Source: Isoetes taiwanensis
Taxonomy: Eukaryota; Streptophyta; Lycopodiopsida; Isoetales; Isoetaceae
Length of the DNA: 64,000 nucleotides
Direction of reading: 5' to 3'
Assembly (NCBI GenBank): GCA_021234155.1
Contig: JAJEKV010000052.1
Span: 8,643,358-8,707,357 of the forward strand
The position numbers and the translations under genes were made by a program. Shown piece by piece: positions 9,378 through 19,762 of this stretch. Position 1 is the stretch's first letter; the number at the start of each line of letters is the position of its first letter. The notes beneath the pieces are model-generated. The model was not told the DNA's origin and did not search any database. It saw nothing but the letters and a program-made list of their open reading frames with translations.

Positions 9378-10329
9378 ATCCAAACTTTGAACCTCCATAA
9401 CTTGAGCTACAGAGCTCCAAATCGCCTGAAATTTGTTGCATTAGGACCGTTAGATAGTCTAAAATCCTTTATGACCTCAAATTAAGCTAGAAATGTCAAA
9501 CCCCAGCTCAAAATGACCAAAATTGCTCAAACCCTTGAATTTTTTTTCCAAACTGTGGTTTGTTTGTAAATAGGGGCATATCCCATTAGTACCTCGCAAG
9601 TATTGCTCTCGGCTCGAAGCTGATGCCTCACTCCTAGATAGAAGTGCTCAAGAACACCCCTTTGTTATAGTCATCTAGACCTCAGCATAGCAACCCAAAT
9701 TCAGTTGTTCCTACATCACCTCTGCTCATGCCAAAGGCATAAACCTTGACCTAATTCCGTGTCCTTCTGATATAGTTTGACTTATATAGCCGCCACATTG
9801 ACACTCCCTATTGCCAGGATACCTAGAAAGGAGCTAGAGTCTAGAGCTGCCCAAGTCACTCCATGTGTAGAGATTGGACCCTTCCCCCTCCTCCCCCCCC
9901 CCAAAAACTAACCTTGCCAGGACCTTAGAGTATGCCTCAAACATCATGAAGGCTTTGCAAAACAAACCTCATTTCATGCCATATCACACGTCCTAATGTC
10001 CATAGACTTGTAGATTATAGATATGTCTCCAGTAATGCTGCTCGAGCCATCTTGCTTGCTTATAGAGCCCATAATGTTGTAGGAGAGCCCTTCAAGTAAA
10101 CCCATAGACTCTAGAATATACGAGCGTTGCTTTCAAAGTACAGGGACAGAGCCACAGAAGAGCTAGAGGTGCAACTTCTGGAAGACATCGAGGACCCAGC
10201 CGATGTACAGACAGATAAGGAGAGGAGACCGAAAAGATAGACCCAAGAGAGAGAAGCACAACGACAAACACCTGAACCGACAAACGAGTAGAACAGGACA
10301 CCACCGGCCTATCATCAATCTAAGAATAT
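9378..10329 (+). other. outer element internal region, no gene seen
   Basis: No reading frame of note. It holds a C-rich run at 9886-9901 and phrases such as CTCCAAATCG that repeat text between hairpins 2 and 3. It leads into the ORF at 10330. Confidence 0.4.
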
Positions 10330-10812
10330 TTGGTAACCAACGGCATCAAGAATTTTTCTAGATGTCAACCTCCCGGCTACCACGTCCATGAGCTCACATC
10401 AGAAAGAGGATCTCGACGCCTTCACCAACTCGACGCACATGAGTTTCAAATGGAAGAACGCAAGGCAGCAAAATACAGGTGCAGGAAGACGTTAGACATC
10501 GATGCCGCGTTAGCATCACGAGCTAGGGCCGGAGGGCATAATCTTCCGTCGAGGAGAGAAGTCATGGCGACACAGGAGCGTATAGAAACCGGAGGGAAGA
10601 CCACCACGACCTTGCAGCCCAGCAGCTCAAGCGAATGTCATGCAACGTCAACAAAAGGAGCAACCAAGCTAGGCAACCACAAAGCACCTAAGGCTGACCA
10701 TGACGAGCTTCCAGCTCCCTTGCACCGGCAGGAGAACTTTCATCGGTTCCAAAAAGTAGGAGACCATGAGAGGGAGGAGACGCATATCAGGGAAGGAACA
10801 TCTCCGACTTGA
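10330..10812 (+). CDS. ORF shared with inner element (ORF-B relative), unknown function
   Basis: 160 codons, basic and Arg/Lys/His/Thr-rich. Residues ~72-100 contain LPSRREVMATQERIETGGKT followed by TTTLQPSSS. The inner element encodes LPSEEEFMAIQEQMGIKGKS then TSALLPSSP at 20330-20400 on the minus strand, and the preceding LDIDAALAS matches IDIEAYAAS. The two proteins are thus homologous. The family is not one I recognise. It is the only protein similarity between the two nested elements, so it may act in cis or be needed for packaging. Upstream and downstream frames are closed, so the protein is probably truncated compared with the inner element's. Confidence 0.55.
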   Translation: MVTNGIKNFSRCQPPGYHVHELTSERGSRRLHQLDAHEFQMEERKAAKYRCRKTLDIDAALASRARAGGHNLPSRREVMATQERIETGGKTTTTLQPSSSSECHATSTKGATKLGNHKAPKADHDELPAPLHRQENFHRFQKVGDHEREETHIREGTSPT

Positions 10813-12353
10813 AGGCCTATATCAGCATTAGGGGCAAGATCAAGGAGGAGAATATTCTGCTCGAACGAGAATTCCGGACCCAGAAACACCTAGAAACCAA
10901 AGGAAGGACGACTTTACTACGTCAACCAAGGAGTGTGAGACTCGAATGGATAGGACCCAAAGGTCGGAGGAGATGACCTAGCCAGCAGGTACAAATCACG
11001 CAAAGGCGACCAGAAGGAGCTATGATAGGTGCAATGGAGATGACCACACTTACAAGCACAGGAGAAGCACCTCGGAATGAAGCAAAGCCCAAGCAACAGG
11101 AGTCGCACTCAGAAATTCAACCTGCGGAGGAATGACAATGCCTGCCTACCGACCAAGATCTCAGAGCTTCGAAGACATTCAAGAATGCCCGACTGCAACA
11201 GCTAAGTGATCCTACTCAAGCGATCAGTGGCACTGCACATCGGCAACCTTGCAACGACACACCGCATGTAGGGACGTTGAGCGGTCACCGCATTCCTTAC
11301 GACGGACATACACATTAAGGAGGAGCATCTTTTTCAAGGGATCACATCGACGAACACTCTTCGCAACTTGGCGTGACGAGCTCGGATCAGACATGAAGCT
11401 CAACAATAATAGCAACATCTCAAGGAATCCCGGAGTCAACCAGAACGAAGAAGATGCAGCAAAACCGAAGAATCAAACACGATAGGAGGAGGGAAAACCC
11501 TAAAGGAGTATAAACATTTAAGTAGATCTTCGTAGTTGTTTTGGAAAAGTGGATGAATTAGAATCCCAATGTAAAGGCGTATATGTCTATTGTATATCTC
11601 GGATGTTCACATATATAGTGGAGAGACATGAGTCTAGAGTCAGGTTTTACGGATTTAGCGCTTAGATCAAGAAGCTCCTTCACTTCGACTACCAAATGAG
11701 GAACCAAAGAAGCACAACTATAGCCCAAGATCAAAATGGAAGAGTAAGTACGAGGGAGAAACGACCAGAGGCCAAGCAACCTTCGACTCCAAACACTTCT
11801 GGAAGTGCCCTCAAGTAGAAGACCGCTCGTCCATCCAATGTCAGAATAAGAGACAATACCGGTCATGTCAAGATCATCAGCGCGGCACCAGGACATCGTC
11901 AGGGCGCAACACTACCTCTTGTGGCAGCGGCAACACTTGACGACATCATGACACGAGTGTCCTCAACAATAGGAGGAACGCGCAAACATCTTCAGAAGCC
12001 GCGGCCACGACCCAAGCCGGCAGACGTCGAGAAAATTCTTTGGGACGACCCGACATCAACGAGCCAACTAAGAAGGCAACATCTCGACGACCATAATTCC
12101 ACCTTGTGGTGATATAGGGTGATGCGCTATGACATGCGTATTAGATGGAGATGCACTTACGAAAGGCACCGCGACGAGGAGATATGCCTTTAACAACTAA
12201 GTGATGGCTTCGTCAGGTACTTTTACCAGTAATTAGAAGAGAAGAAGCCGATTATATCTCCGACATGTGGCACATCAAACGCCCAAGGTAGAAGCATTCG
12301 ACACCTTAACGACAAGGATAGCAACTGAAGCACCTTCGGCAAAAAGAGAGTCC
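10813..12353 (+). other. outer element internal region up to the nested insertion
   Basis: GA/AC-rich sequence with short open frames only (for example 11249-11485 and 11921-12112 on the plus strand). No gag, protease, RT or integrase motif was found in six frames. The 5-mer AAGAT at 12354-12358 is the left target duplication of the inner element. Confidence 0.45.
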
Positions 12354-12358
12354 AAGAT

Positions 12359-13953
12359 TGTGACGTCCCCTACTCCTTATACGATGCCCGCATCGTATTC
12401 GAAGGAGGAGCATTCCCCCTGGCAGCTGCCTGACAGGGGCCATCCACCTGACTCTACTCCCATGGGGGCAGAGCCAGCAAGGGAAGAGTGGATGTGTCAT
12501 TCATCCGTCTTCCATCGGATCGACCTATCCGCGGAAGCGTAACAAACAAACGTGAGCACAACTAATAATATACAACACAATCACCATAACCATAGCAACA
12601 TCACAGAGTCAGCAATACCTTCATAACAATAATACAAAGGAAAGATCCTACCGGGCTCTGGGACTCAAGGGGATGACCCGGCGGCTAGGCCTCGAGTTCA
12701 TTGCGCATAGAATTCATGGCAATGGATTTGGCTGGCATAGAACATGGCTTAGGGTAGTCCACTCCATCCGCCCCTCCGGTGCACACTTTGCAAAGTAGGC
12801 TGAAAAGTGTTGGGACTTGGCCGTAGCTGCTTGGGTGAATAGCCGAGGGGGCTACTACTGGCGGGTTGCATCTCCCCAACCCCATGATGAGGCGGGGAAG
12901 AGCTGCCTCTCCTCCGAGAGGTATCCATGCTCATCGCTTGGCGCTAGAGGGCCCTTTGCCCTTATTCGACTTGAACTCACTGGAAGGTCATGTCCACCAC
13001 CCCACGAGTGTCGAGCTCATGCCTTGCCCACACGCAGTGACAAGCCATTAAGCCTAGCCAGCAAAGACCCCCGATAGGCTTTACTACCAGAGGGGTCAGT
13101 CCGCGATGAGACAAGTTCCTCCTTATCAACCGGCCTTGCCCCTTCACCCACGGCCGGTGGGCTCACGTACCGGGGCGCATTTATGTGGGAACTAAGGTGC
13201 TATGCTAGGAGCATCTTCTACCGCGACCTTTAGTTCTCTACCCCCTTCCCACAACAAGGAGATCCGAGTGGAATACATGCAATATCACAGAACAGAGATA
13301 GAGAATCATATCAATCTATCTACTTAACATCCAATGTTAGGTTCATTCGTTAGAGTCTCAGATCTAGGGATCTACAAGGCTTCCAGAGATGATCCAACAT
13401 ACTAAACCGGCATATTGCCATGCCTAAAGACGGTTTTGCACAACAGAACAACTAGATACCTGCTCCTTGGCTTGCTCCTGATCCTCGGAAGGCGTCCATG
13501 CTCCTGATCTTGCCGAAGACAGCTGCTACTCAGCAACCTGTTGTGCAAATCCGACTTTTCGGAGCCTGGCAATGCGATTTCGAGCCTTACCTTGGCCGAA
13601 TTGGCCCAGGAAAGCCCTAATTGCGAAAGAGGAAAGGAGGCTCTAGAAAACCCTAATTGGCAAAGTGAAAGGAGAGCTAGGGTCTAGGGTTTTAGCCCTT
13701 ATATAGACCCTATCTAGGTTAGGGCATCCACATGGGCAAATGGCTTTAAGCCATTTGGAAATGGATGAACAAGGAACCTTTTGTTGTGTATGTTTAATTA
13801 CATACCCAACATCCAAGGTTGCCCCCTAGGTGCAACCTTTAGCTCCTAGGTGCAACGTTGTCCTACTCTCAAGTACATGTCACTTGTGACGTATGCGTGT
13901 AACGTCTTGATATAATATACATATTGGGGCGTATATTATGCTGGAACGTCACA
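12359..13953 (-). repeat. 3' LTR of inner element
   Basis: 1595 bp. Compared with the 5' LTR (24078-25675) it is essentially identical over the first ~280 bp and over ~13270-13880. Between ~12640 and 13265, and again near 13890-13930, it carries many clustered differences. Several turn CAG-containing words into CG (for example CTCGAG for CTCCAGAG). Sequence blocks are shared with the outer element's LTRs in opposite orientation. Confidence 0.93.
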
Positions 13954-14006
13954 TTCTCCCCACCTTGACTTGATGTTGTCCTCAGCATCACGCGTCTCCC
14001 CACCTT
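13954..14006 (-). other. doubled polypurine tract of inner element
   Basis: On the minus strand AAGGTGGGGAGAA (13954-13966) abuts the 3' LTR. This is the primer for plus-strand DNA synthesis. A second AAGGTGGGGAGA lies at 13995-14006, about 40 bp upstream. The outer element has exactly the same arrangement (29658-29669 and 29698-29710). Confidence 0.8.
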
Positions 14007-14324
14007 GGGTACCTGCATATCCTGCAATTACAACACTTACATATCCATATTATATTAATCACCTCAGGTAATATTTATAGTTTACTGTAATTGTACTATG
14101 GTGAGAGGCTCTTCCGTCCTCTACTTCATAATCGACTATAAACAAAATTAACATCAATTATAGCTTTAAGGTTTTAACTAAAAACTTCTCGTCGCCTCCT
14201 CACAACACATTATGGCAAAACTATGCGTTGTGAGTTCTTGTAGCGCTACCCTCCTGCCGCTCGGTCCATCTAGTTGCCTGCAGGATGTACGCTACGTTAG
14301 TACATATTTAATTATTATTATAAG

Positions 14325-14825
14325 GGTTGGTTGTAAGGGAACCACCCATTAAATACAATTATATGGATGCAAGGCATATCTCTTGGCATAGGAAGATTAT
14401 GTTTCTCCCATCCTGGCGAAGAGGCAGTAGCCCTATTATGCCTATATGCGCTCATGCCTACACCTGTAGTTGCCTAAGCGTGGGACTTGGGTCCTTCCCA
14501 TATATGGGCGTGAAGGGCCCTCCCCCGTAGGCATTGACTAGAGGTGCTTTTCCTATCAATGCATACCTGAATGACCTCTTTTCTCTCGAGGTCGTCTACT
14601 TCCGTGGGACAGAAGTAGACTTCTAACCTACCTTCCACTCAAACAAGCGGAAACGCGGTCATGCCTACATTGACATTACACCACGCCCTAGAGAGCACCG
14701 TAGTGGTCTCATCATCGGTAACAACGCATGCAACCCATGCCTAGCATAGGCTGCATGCATAGATTAGCCTTAGCTACACATGCTTAAATCCAAACCCAAA
14801 TCGACATGCCTGAGCCGATTTCTTG
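14325..14825 (-). other. conserved 3' non-coding block of inner element
   Basis: About 500 bp between the chromodomain and the polypurine tract that aligns, reverse-complemented, with 28672-29177 of the outer element. Shared stretches include AATCGGCTCAGGCATGTCGA, ACCGATGATGAGACCACTAC and AGAGGTCATTCAGG. No frame is conserved. At 14573-14620 it can fold into two adjacent stems (GTCTACTTC/GAAGTAGAC and GACCTC/GAGGTC). Conservation without coding suggests a structured RNA signal, for example for packaging or export; that is inference. Confidence 0.65.
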
Positions 14826-15101
14826 GTTGCTGATGTCGACTACTTCGGTGACGAGCCGACCCTTGCATTGCTCCATAAACTTCGAGTCTTGTTTCTTAAG
14901 ATCGACTCAAGTACCCGTGGCGTCTTCCAGCGGTAAGTGCTTCCACTTCACAAGGTATTGGAGGAATTTTGACCTTCTTGTCTTCTTATAAGATCTATTA
15001 AGAAGGACTTCCGGAACGATTTCAATATGCTCGTCCGTCATTTCTAAAAACTCATTTGTCTCCAATATTTCCTCGGGGTTTGGGGTGTGCCTCTTTAGCA
15101 A
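14826..15101 (-). pseudogene. chromodomain at integrase C-terminus
   Basis: The frame from 15101 contains HIEIVPEVLLNRSYKK, then KFLQYLVKWKHLPLEDAT. This matches the chromodomain pattern 'P..IL..R...... YLVKW..LP.E.ATWE'. The domain normally ends in Trp-Glu; here the frame reads ATGT and stops, and the following codons continue in a shifted frame. In chromoviruses this domain is fused to integrase and binds histone marks or heterochromatin, guiding insertion. Confidence 0.75.
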
Positions 15102-15500
15102 ACTTACGTGGAAAACCTTATGTATCTTAAGATGTCTTTGGCAAGTCCAACTTGTAGGATTGGTTACCTACTCTCTTCTCTATTACGAAGGGTCCAGCCC
15201 ATCTTGGAGCAAGCTTCTTGCAATTGCCGATCTTGAGCTTGGCACCTTGGCTTTGATCTTCAACCACACTTTGTCTCCCACTTCAAATTCTCTTACCGTC
15301 CTATGCTTGTCGGCGATGCTTTTACGCACGCTTCTTGCTGCAAGGGAGATATCCTCTCACTTCCTCCACCAAGTCTTGCATTTACGAAAGCATCTGGCTG
15401 GAGACTTCCACCTTGGACCTGGGGTTGTGCCAAGTATCACGGGGTAAGACAACGATACCCGTAATTAATCATAAAAGGACTCATCTGCGATGACTCACGC

Positions 15501-16261
15501 TTAGTCTTTGTTGTAGGCAAACTCTACTAGGTAGATGAAATCATCCCACTTGGATTGCTTGTTCCATACATAGCTTCTTAACATATCTTCGATGATCCTG
15601 TTTGTCCTCTCCGTCTGACCATCTGTTTGGGGATGATATGCCGTGCTCATCGAAAAGCTTAATACGGATGGTGGTGAATAGGTCCTGCCAAAAGGCACTC
15701 ATAAACTTGGAGTCTCTATCCGAGATTATCTCCCTTGGCATGCCATGGAGCCTAAAAATCTCCTTAACAAATAGGTTGGCTGTGTCTAATGCCGTATCTG
15801 TTGTCTGCCACGGACACAAAGTGTGCCATCTTTGACAACTTATCTACTACCACCATCAAGGCATCTTTGCCCCTTGCTGTTCTTGGGAGTCCTGTAATAA
15901 AATCCATACTTATCACCTCCCACTTAGCATTTGGCGCGGGCAATGGTTCCAAGGCACACAGGATCGGGCTGTTCGCCTTTGTCTGGCTGGCATATCGGCA
16001 CTCTCTAATATATCTTGCTATTTCCTTCTTCATGCCGGGCCAATAATAACTGCTTCTAATCTTGAAATATATCTTCATGAACCCTGCATGCCCTGCTATG
16101 GGACTATTGTGTGTATCATTCAAAATAAGCTTTCTAACTTGCGAAGATTTTGGTACACACAATTTGTTTTTATAATATAGCAAGTTTCCTTCCTTCTTGT
16201 AGTGCCTGAACATCTCCCTTTCCTTGTCGGTCCCTGGCCTCTTTGGAAAGGCTAAGCCCAA
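15501..16261 (-). pseudogene. integrase (HHCC zinc region and DDE core), frameshifted
   Basis: The first frame (16261-15764) carries the zinc-binding region with SPIAGHAGFMKIYFKI, SYYWPGMKKEIARYI and REC. The second Cys of the CxxC pair is not visible (CRYASQ instead of CxxCQ). The DDE core follows: WEVISMDFITGLPR with the first Asp, then in a second frame [19 protein letters not shown] with the second Asp, and in a third [20 protein letters not shown] with the catalytic Glu. Integrase inserts the cDNA into host DNA. At least two frame changes separate the three catalytic blocks. Confidence 0.85.
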
Positions 16262-16468
16262 ACTTCCTTGAAGTCGAGGTCCGTCGGCAATGTTTCCTCA
16301 ATCTTCTTGCCAAACTCACTTACAAGTGTTGATATGGCGTTACAATGAATTCTAGTTGCCAATGGCTTCTGGAAAGGGCATCCATAAACCACATTGAGCT
16401 TCCACGGCTTATAACTTATCTCAAAGTCATATTCTTCCAAGAATTCCATCCATCTCCTTTGCCTCAAA

Positions 16469-17660
16469 TTAAGGCGGTTCGTAAATAAATATATATTGGA
16501 GGCTTTGATGATCCGTGTCTAACTGGAATTTTCTTCCCAATAAATAATGCCTCCAAATTCTTAAAGCCCTTACTATAGCCAGGAGCTCCTGATCATGCGT
16601 TGGGTAGCGCTGTTCGGCGTCGTTCAACTTCTTAGAATCATAGGCCACTACTCTTTCCTCCTGCATGAGGACTGCGCCCGTCGCTATCCTGCTAGCATCT
16701 GTTGCTACGAGCTTATCTTTGGTCGGATCTGGCAAGACCAATACTGGCGCCGTCGTCAAAGCTTCCTTCAGCGTCTCAAATGCTTTCTGGGCCTTGTTTT
16801 GCCAATGGGCTGCCCAATCTTTTATCTTCCCACCTTTTGTGAGATCCGTTAATGGCGCTGCTACCTTGGCAAAATTCTTGACAAATCTTCTATAATAGCA
16901 CGCTAGCCCTAGGAAGCTCGACTTCATGCGTATTCTTTGGTGCCGGCCAGCCGATCCGGCTTCTATCTTCGCGGTGCGTGGAAATGCCTTCTGCGTGATC
17001 CGTGCCCCAAGTACTCCACTCTTTCCGTTCGCGGTGGCGCCCGATAACCCATAAAAGAGTTGATGCCTTCTCAACTTTTCAAGCACCTTCCTCAAGTGTT
17101 GGGCGTGCTCCTCCACGACTTCTTTGTAAACCAAGATATCGTCGAAGAAGACTATGATGAAGGAATCTAGAAATTAGCGGAAGGCGTCGTTCATTAACCT
17201 CATGAATGTTGCTGGTGCATTAGACAATCCAAAGGGCATAGCTGTGAACTCATAGTGCCCATATCTTGTCTGAACAATTTGTCTTATGAATGTCTTCCTC
17301 CTTGATCCTAATCTGGTGATATCGATCGAGATCTATTTTGGAGAAGATCTTTGCTCCCAAAGGCCCGATCCATTAAGTCATCGACCTAGGCAAGGCATAC
17401 TTATTTTTGATGGTGTGCTTATTTAACTGGCGGTAATCAATGCACATCCTAAGGCTCCCATCCTTCTTCTTCACAAAGAGAATAGGGGCTCGAGCGGGGA
17501 GACACTAGGTCTTATGAACCCTAGGTCTAGCAATTCTTGCAAGCTGCTTCTTTAACTCTGTCAACTCCTCGGTTGACATCCTATAAGGTGCCTTGCTTGT
17601 AGGCTTAGTCCCGGTTCAAGTGCTATTTCACACTTTCGACTCCTCTATAGGGGTGCTGCT
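16469..17660 (-). pseudogene. reverse transcriptase and RNase H, frameshifted
   Basis: RT blocks in order on the minus strand: [20 protein letters not shown] (~17370-17455); [18 protein letters not shown] (~17290-17345), where an Arg-Ser-Gly triplet seems reduced; a block whose other frame reads [20 protein letters not shown] (~17200-17260); then FLDSFIIVFFDDILVY (~17120-17170) with the catalytic Asp pair. An in-frame TAA just before it (FR*FLDS) probably replaces CAA. After that one frame is open for 221 codons (17134-16469). It holds the RT thumb and RNase H with LVATDASRIATGAVLMQEER, YPTHDQELLAIVRALR and LDTDHQSLQYIF, so the acidic residues of RNase H are present. Confidence 0.88.
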
Positions 17661-17780
17661 TAATCTCATCGGGGAACAAGTCGTTGAAATTCCTCGATCA
17701 ACTTTGCTATTGGCACGGGGAGCTTGCTAGATTCTTTGATCTCTTTATTTCTCTCCGGCTCCTGATCTTGGAGCTCAAGC

Positions 17781-18255
17781 TTAAGGAGATAGGCCACTGC
17801 TTTGCTTTCTTATGCACTTAAGCAATTTTTCACTACTCATGCATTGCATGATTGGGGTTACTTCTTTACACCGTGATTTTCGATGACTTTGCCCTCTGGC
17901 GTTGTTAAGGTCACCTTCGTTTCCCCTGTCGATGATTGCTCCTGCTGGTCCAAGATATTCCATTCCAATAATGAGATCATACTTGCCTATATTCATGACT
18001 TCGCTCCCAATGCAACATTAACACACAGCAAGTCTACATTGAAGTTTATTCTCTTCCACTGTTGTATGCCTAATTGCTCCATTGGCTAACACCAGCGGCA
18101 CGGGCTTGGACTTTAACGGCTTTAACTTCAACATGCTTACCATCCTAGGGGATGCAAAATTATGACTGCTTCGAGTCTATCAATACTATAAAGGATTTCT
18201 CTTGGGCTTTTCGGTTCGTTGAGATTACCTTATCTTGACTTTCGCATTCCACAGT
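17781..18255 (-). pseudogene. aspartic protease, frameshift in the active site
   Basis: The frame ending near 18160 gives SFIVLIDS and then goes out of frame exactly where the catalytic D-S-G should continue. The next frame reads SSHNFASPRMVSMLKLKPLK, the usual residues after DSG. Two bases missing from the Gly codon explain the break (TCGAAGC where TCGGGAAGC is expected). Further on IGKYDLIIGMEYLGPAGAII (17920-17996) is the C-terminal 'D.I.GM..L' block of gypsy proteases. The enzyme would cleave the Gag-Pol polyprotein. Confidence 0.75.
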
Positions 18256-18369
18256 ATCAATAGGCTGCAAAGATGTGACACTCACCATGGATGTAATCCG
18301 TGCTTCGTCGTCGTCGTCTGCGTCCGATGGTGTCTCCCATCCCAGCTCTGCCAATGCCGCATTCATAAT

Positions 18370-19591
18370 CAGGGGGCAATTGTTGGTCCGATGCCCTGGC
18401 TGGACGCATCTGAAACACAACTGCTTCTCTATACATTCCTGCTTCTTCTCCTTGGGGATGGACTGCGAAATTGCCTCACACGCTTGGGGAGTAGTTAGAC
18501 TTGGCTCCTTGCTCCTTGAAGCTTACTGTTTCTTTTCACCTTGCCACTACTTGTGTTGCCTTGCTTCCCATAATTTGAATTATCTTGCATCTTGCTAGCT
18601 CTTGGGCTTGCCGCCCTTGGGCTATAGCCCCCGTGTGCTCTTCCCCTTATCCCGGAAATATTCTTGTCTTGATGCACGCTCTTGTGGACTGTTCCTTGCA
18701 AACTTATGGCCTTTGCTTCTGCCTCGACCTGGACTTGGGTTTATTGCCCTTACAAACTTATGGATCTCATCGTTCAAGCCTTCAATATAGCCTTCCACCG
18801 CATGCTTTTCACTCAACTTTGGCACATAAAGCCTTAGTCTCATGAATTCCTCCGTGTATTTCTGGGTGATTTGTTGCCACTGTTGCGACCTATAGAAACT
18901 GCTGCATCATGTTGCACTTATGTTCTCTTGGTACATAATGATGTTTGAGCGCCTTGGCGAACTTCACGAATTTGCAAGCGTCCTGCTTTCATTATGTGCT
19001 TTGGCATACCCTTCCACCAAATTCTGGCTGCACCCTTGAGGTTTCTTTGTTGCTACCACGCCTTTGTCTTTATCTTTCATGCCATAGGCGTTGCCATACT
19101 CACTCATCTCATCCAGCCATGCCTCTGCTTCCATTCGGATCTGTTTTCCCCTGAAAACTGCTCTAACTTTCGGCTTTCCACACATTACTAAGAGTAGTCA
19201 ACTTTCTTCGATAATCGGTCGTGATCTGTCCCACATCCGCGGTTTGGATCTGCCCGGCGACCTCGTGCCTCTTCTTCCTGCTCTTCCGATGCGAGTGCGT
19301 ATCCGGTTGGAGCTTGAGGATCGAGCTGGAGATCTTCTCCCTCTGCTTCTCTTCCTTCCGTTTGCCTTTGTTAGGCCCGGTTTGGCGTTTCCGGCAAGGG
19401 CACGATGCAGTCTGTCCTCCTATTGCTGCTGCCCACGCTTTAGCAATGCCCTTATGTCGTGGATGTCGGATCTGATTTGGGATAGCTCCTCCTCCTCGTG
19501 TTACCGCTTGAATTTCGAGCAAATTCCCGGTGGAAGCGCCTTGGCGAGTGCGTTCTTGTTCTCGCTACTTTGTGTTCATCAAGGTTTCTAG
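18370..19591 (-). pseudogene. gag (capsid/nucleocapsid), several frames
   Basis: Fragments in order: a basic Lys/Arg/Gln-rich N-terminal frame (19522-19163); VFRGKQIRMEAEAWLDEMSE (18964-19185), the start of a retrotransposon capsid with the conserved 'EAE.WL.EM'; RLRLYVPKLSEKHAVEGYI then EGLNDEIHKFVRAINP (18622-18843), typical of the capsid C-terminal part; a Lys/Arg/Ser-rich linker; and CFRCVQPGHRTNNC (18378-18420), a CX2CX4HX4C zinc knuckle that binds RNA. Gag forms the virus-like particle. The frame changes at least three times, so no intact product can be read. Confidence 0.8.
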
Positions 19592-19762
19592 GTACTCTAG
19601 GCTGCATGCACATTAGAGTACATTACGCTCATTAGTTCTTGTTTTGTGTGTTACGTTGTTTTACTTGTTTATACAATTTGAGGGAGCAATTATATACAAA
19701 AAGAGATATATATTATATTCATATATATATACTAAATCTTTTACATGCAATTTAATAAACTT

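Noticed and set aside
15085..15447. 120-codon plus-strand frame
   Set aside because: It is antisense to the integrase C-terminal region and has no motif of its own.
19091..19591. 166-codon plus-strand frame
   Set aside because: It lies opposite the gag of the inner element, where minus-strand capsid motifs are recognisable.
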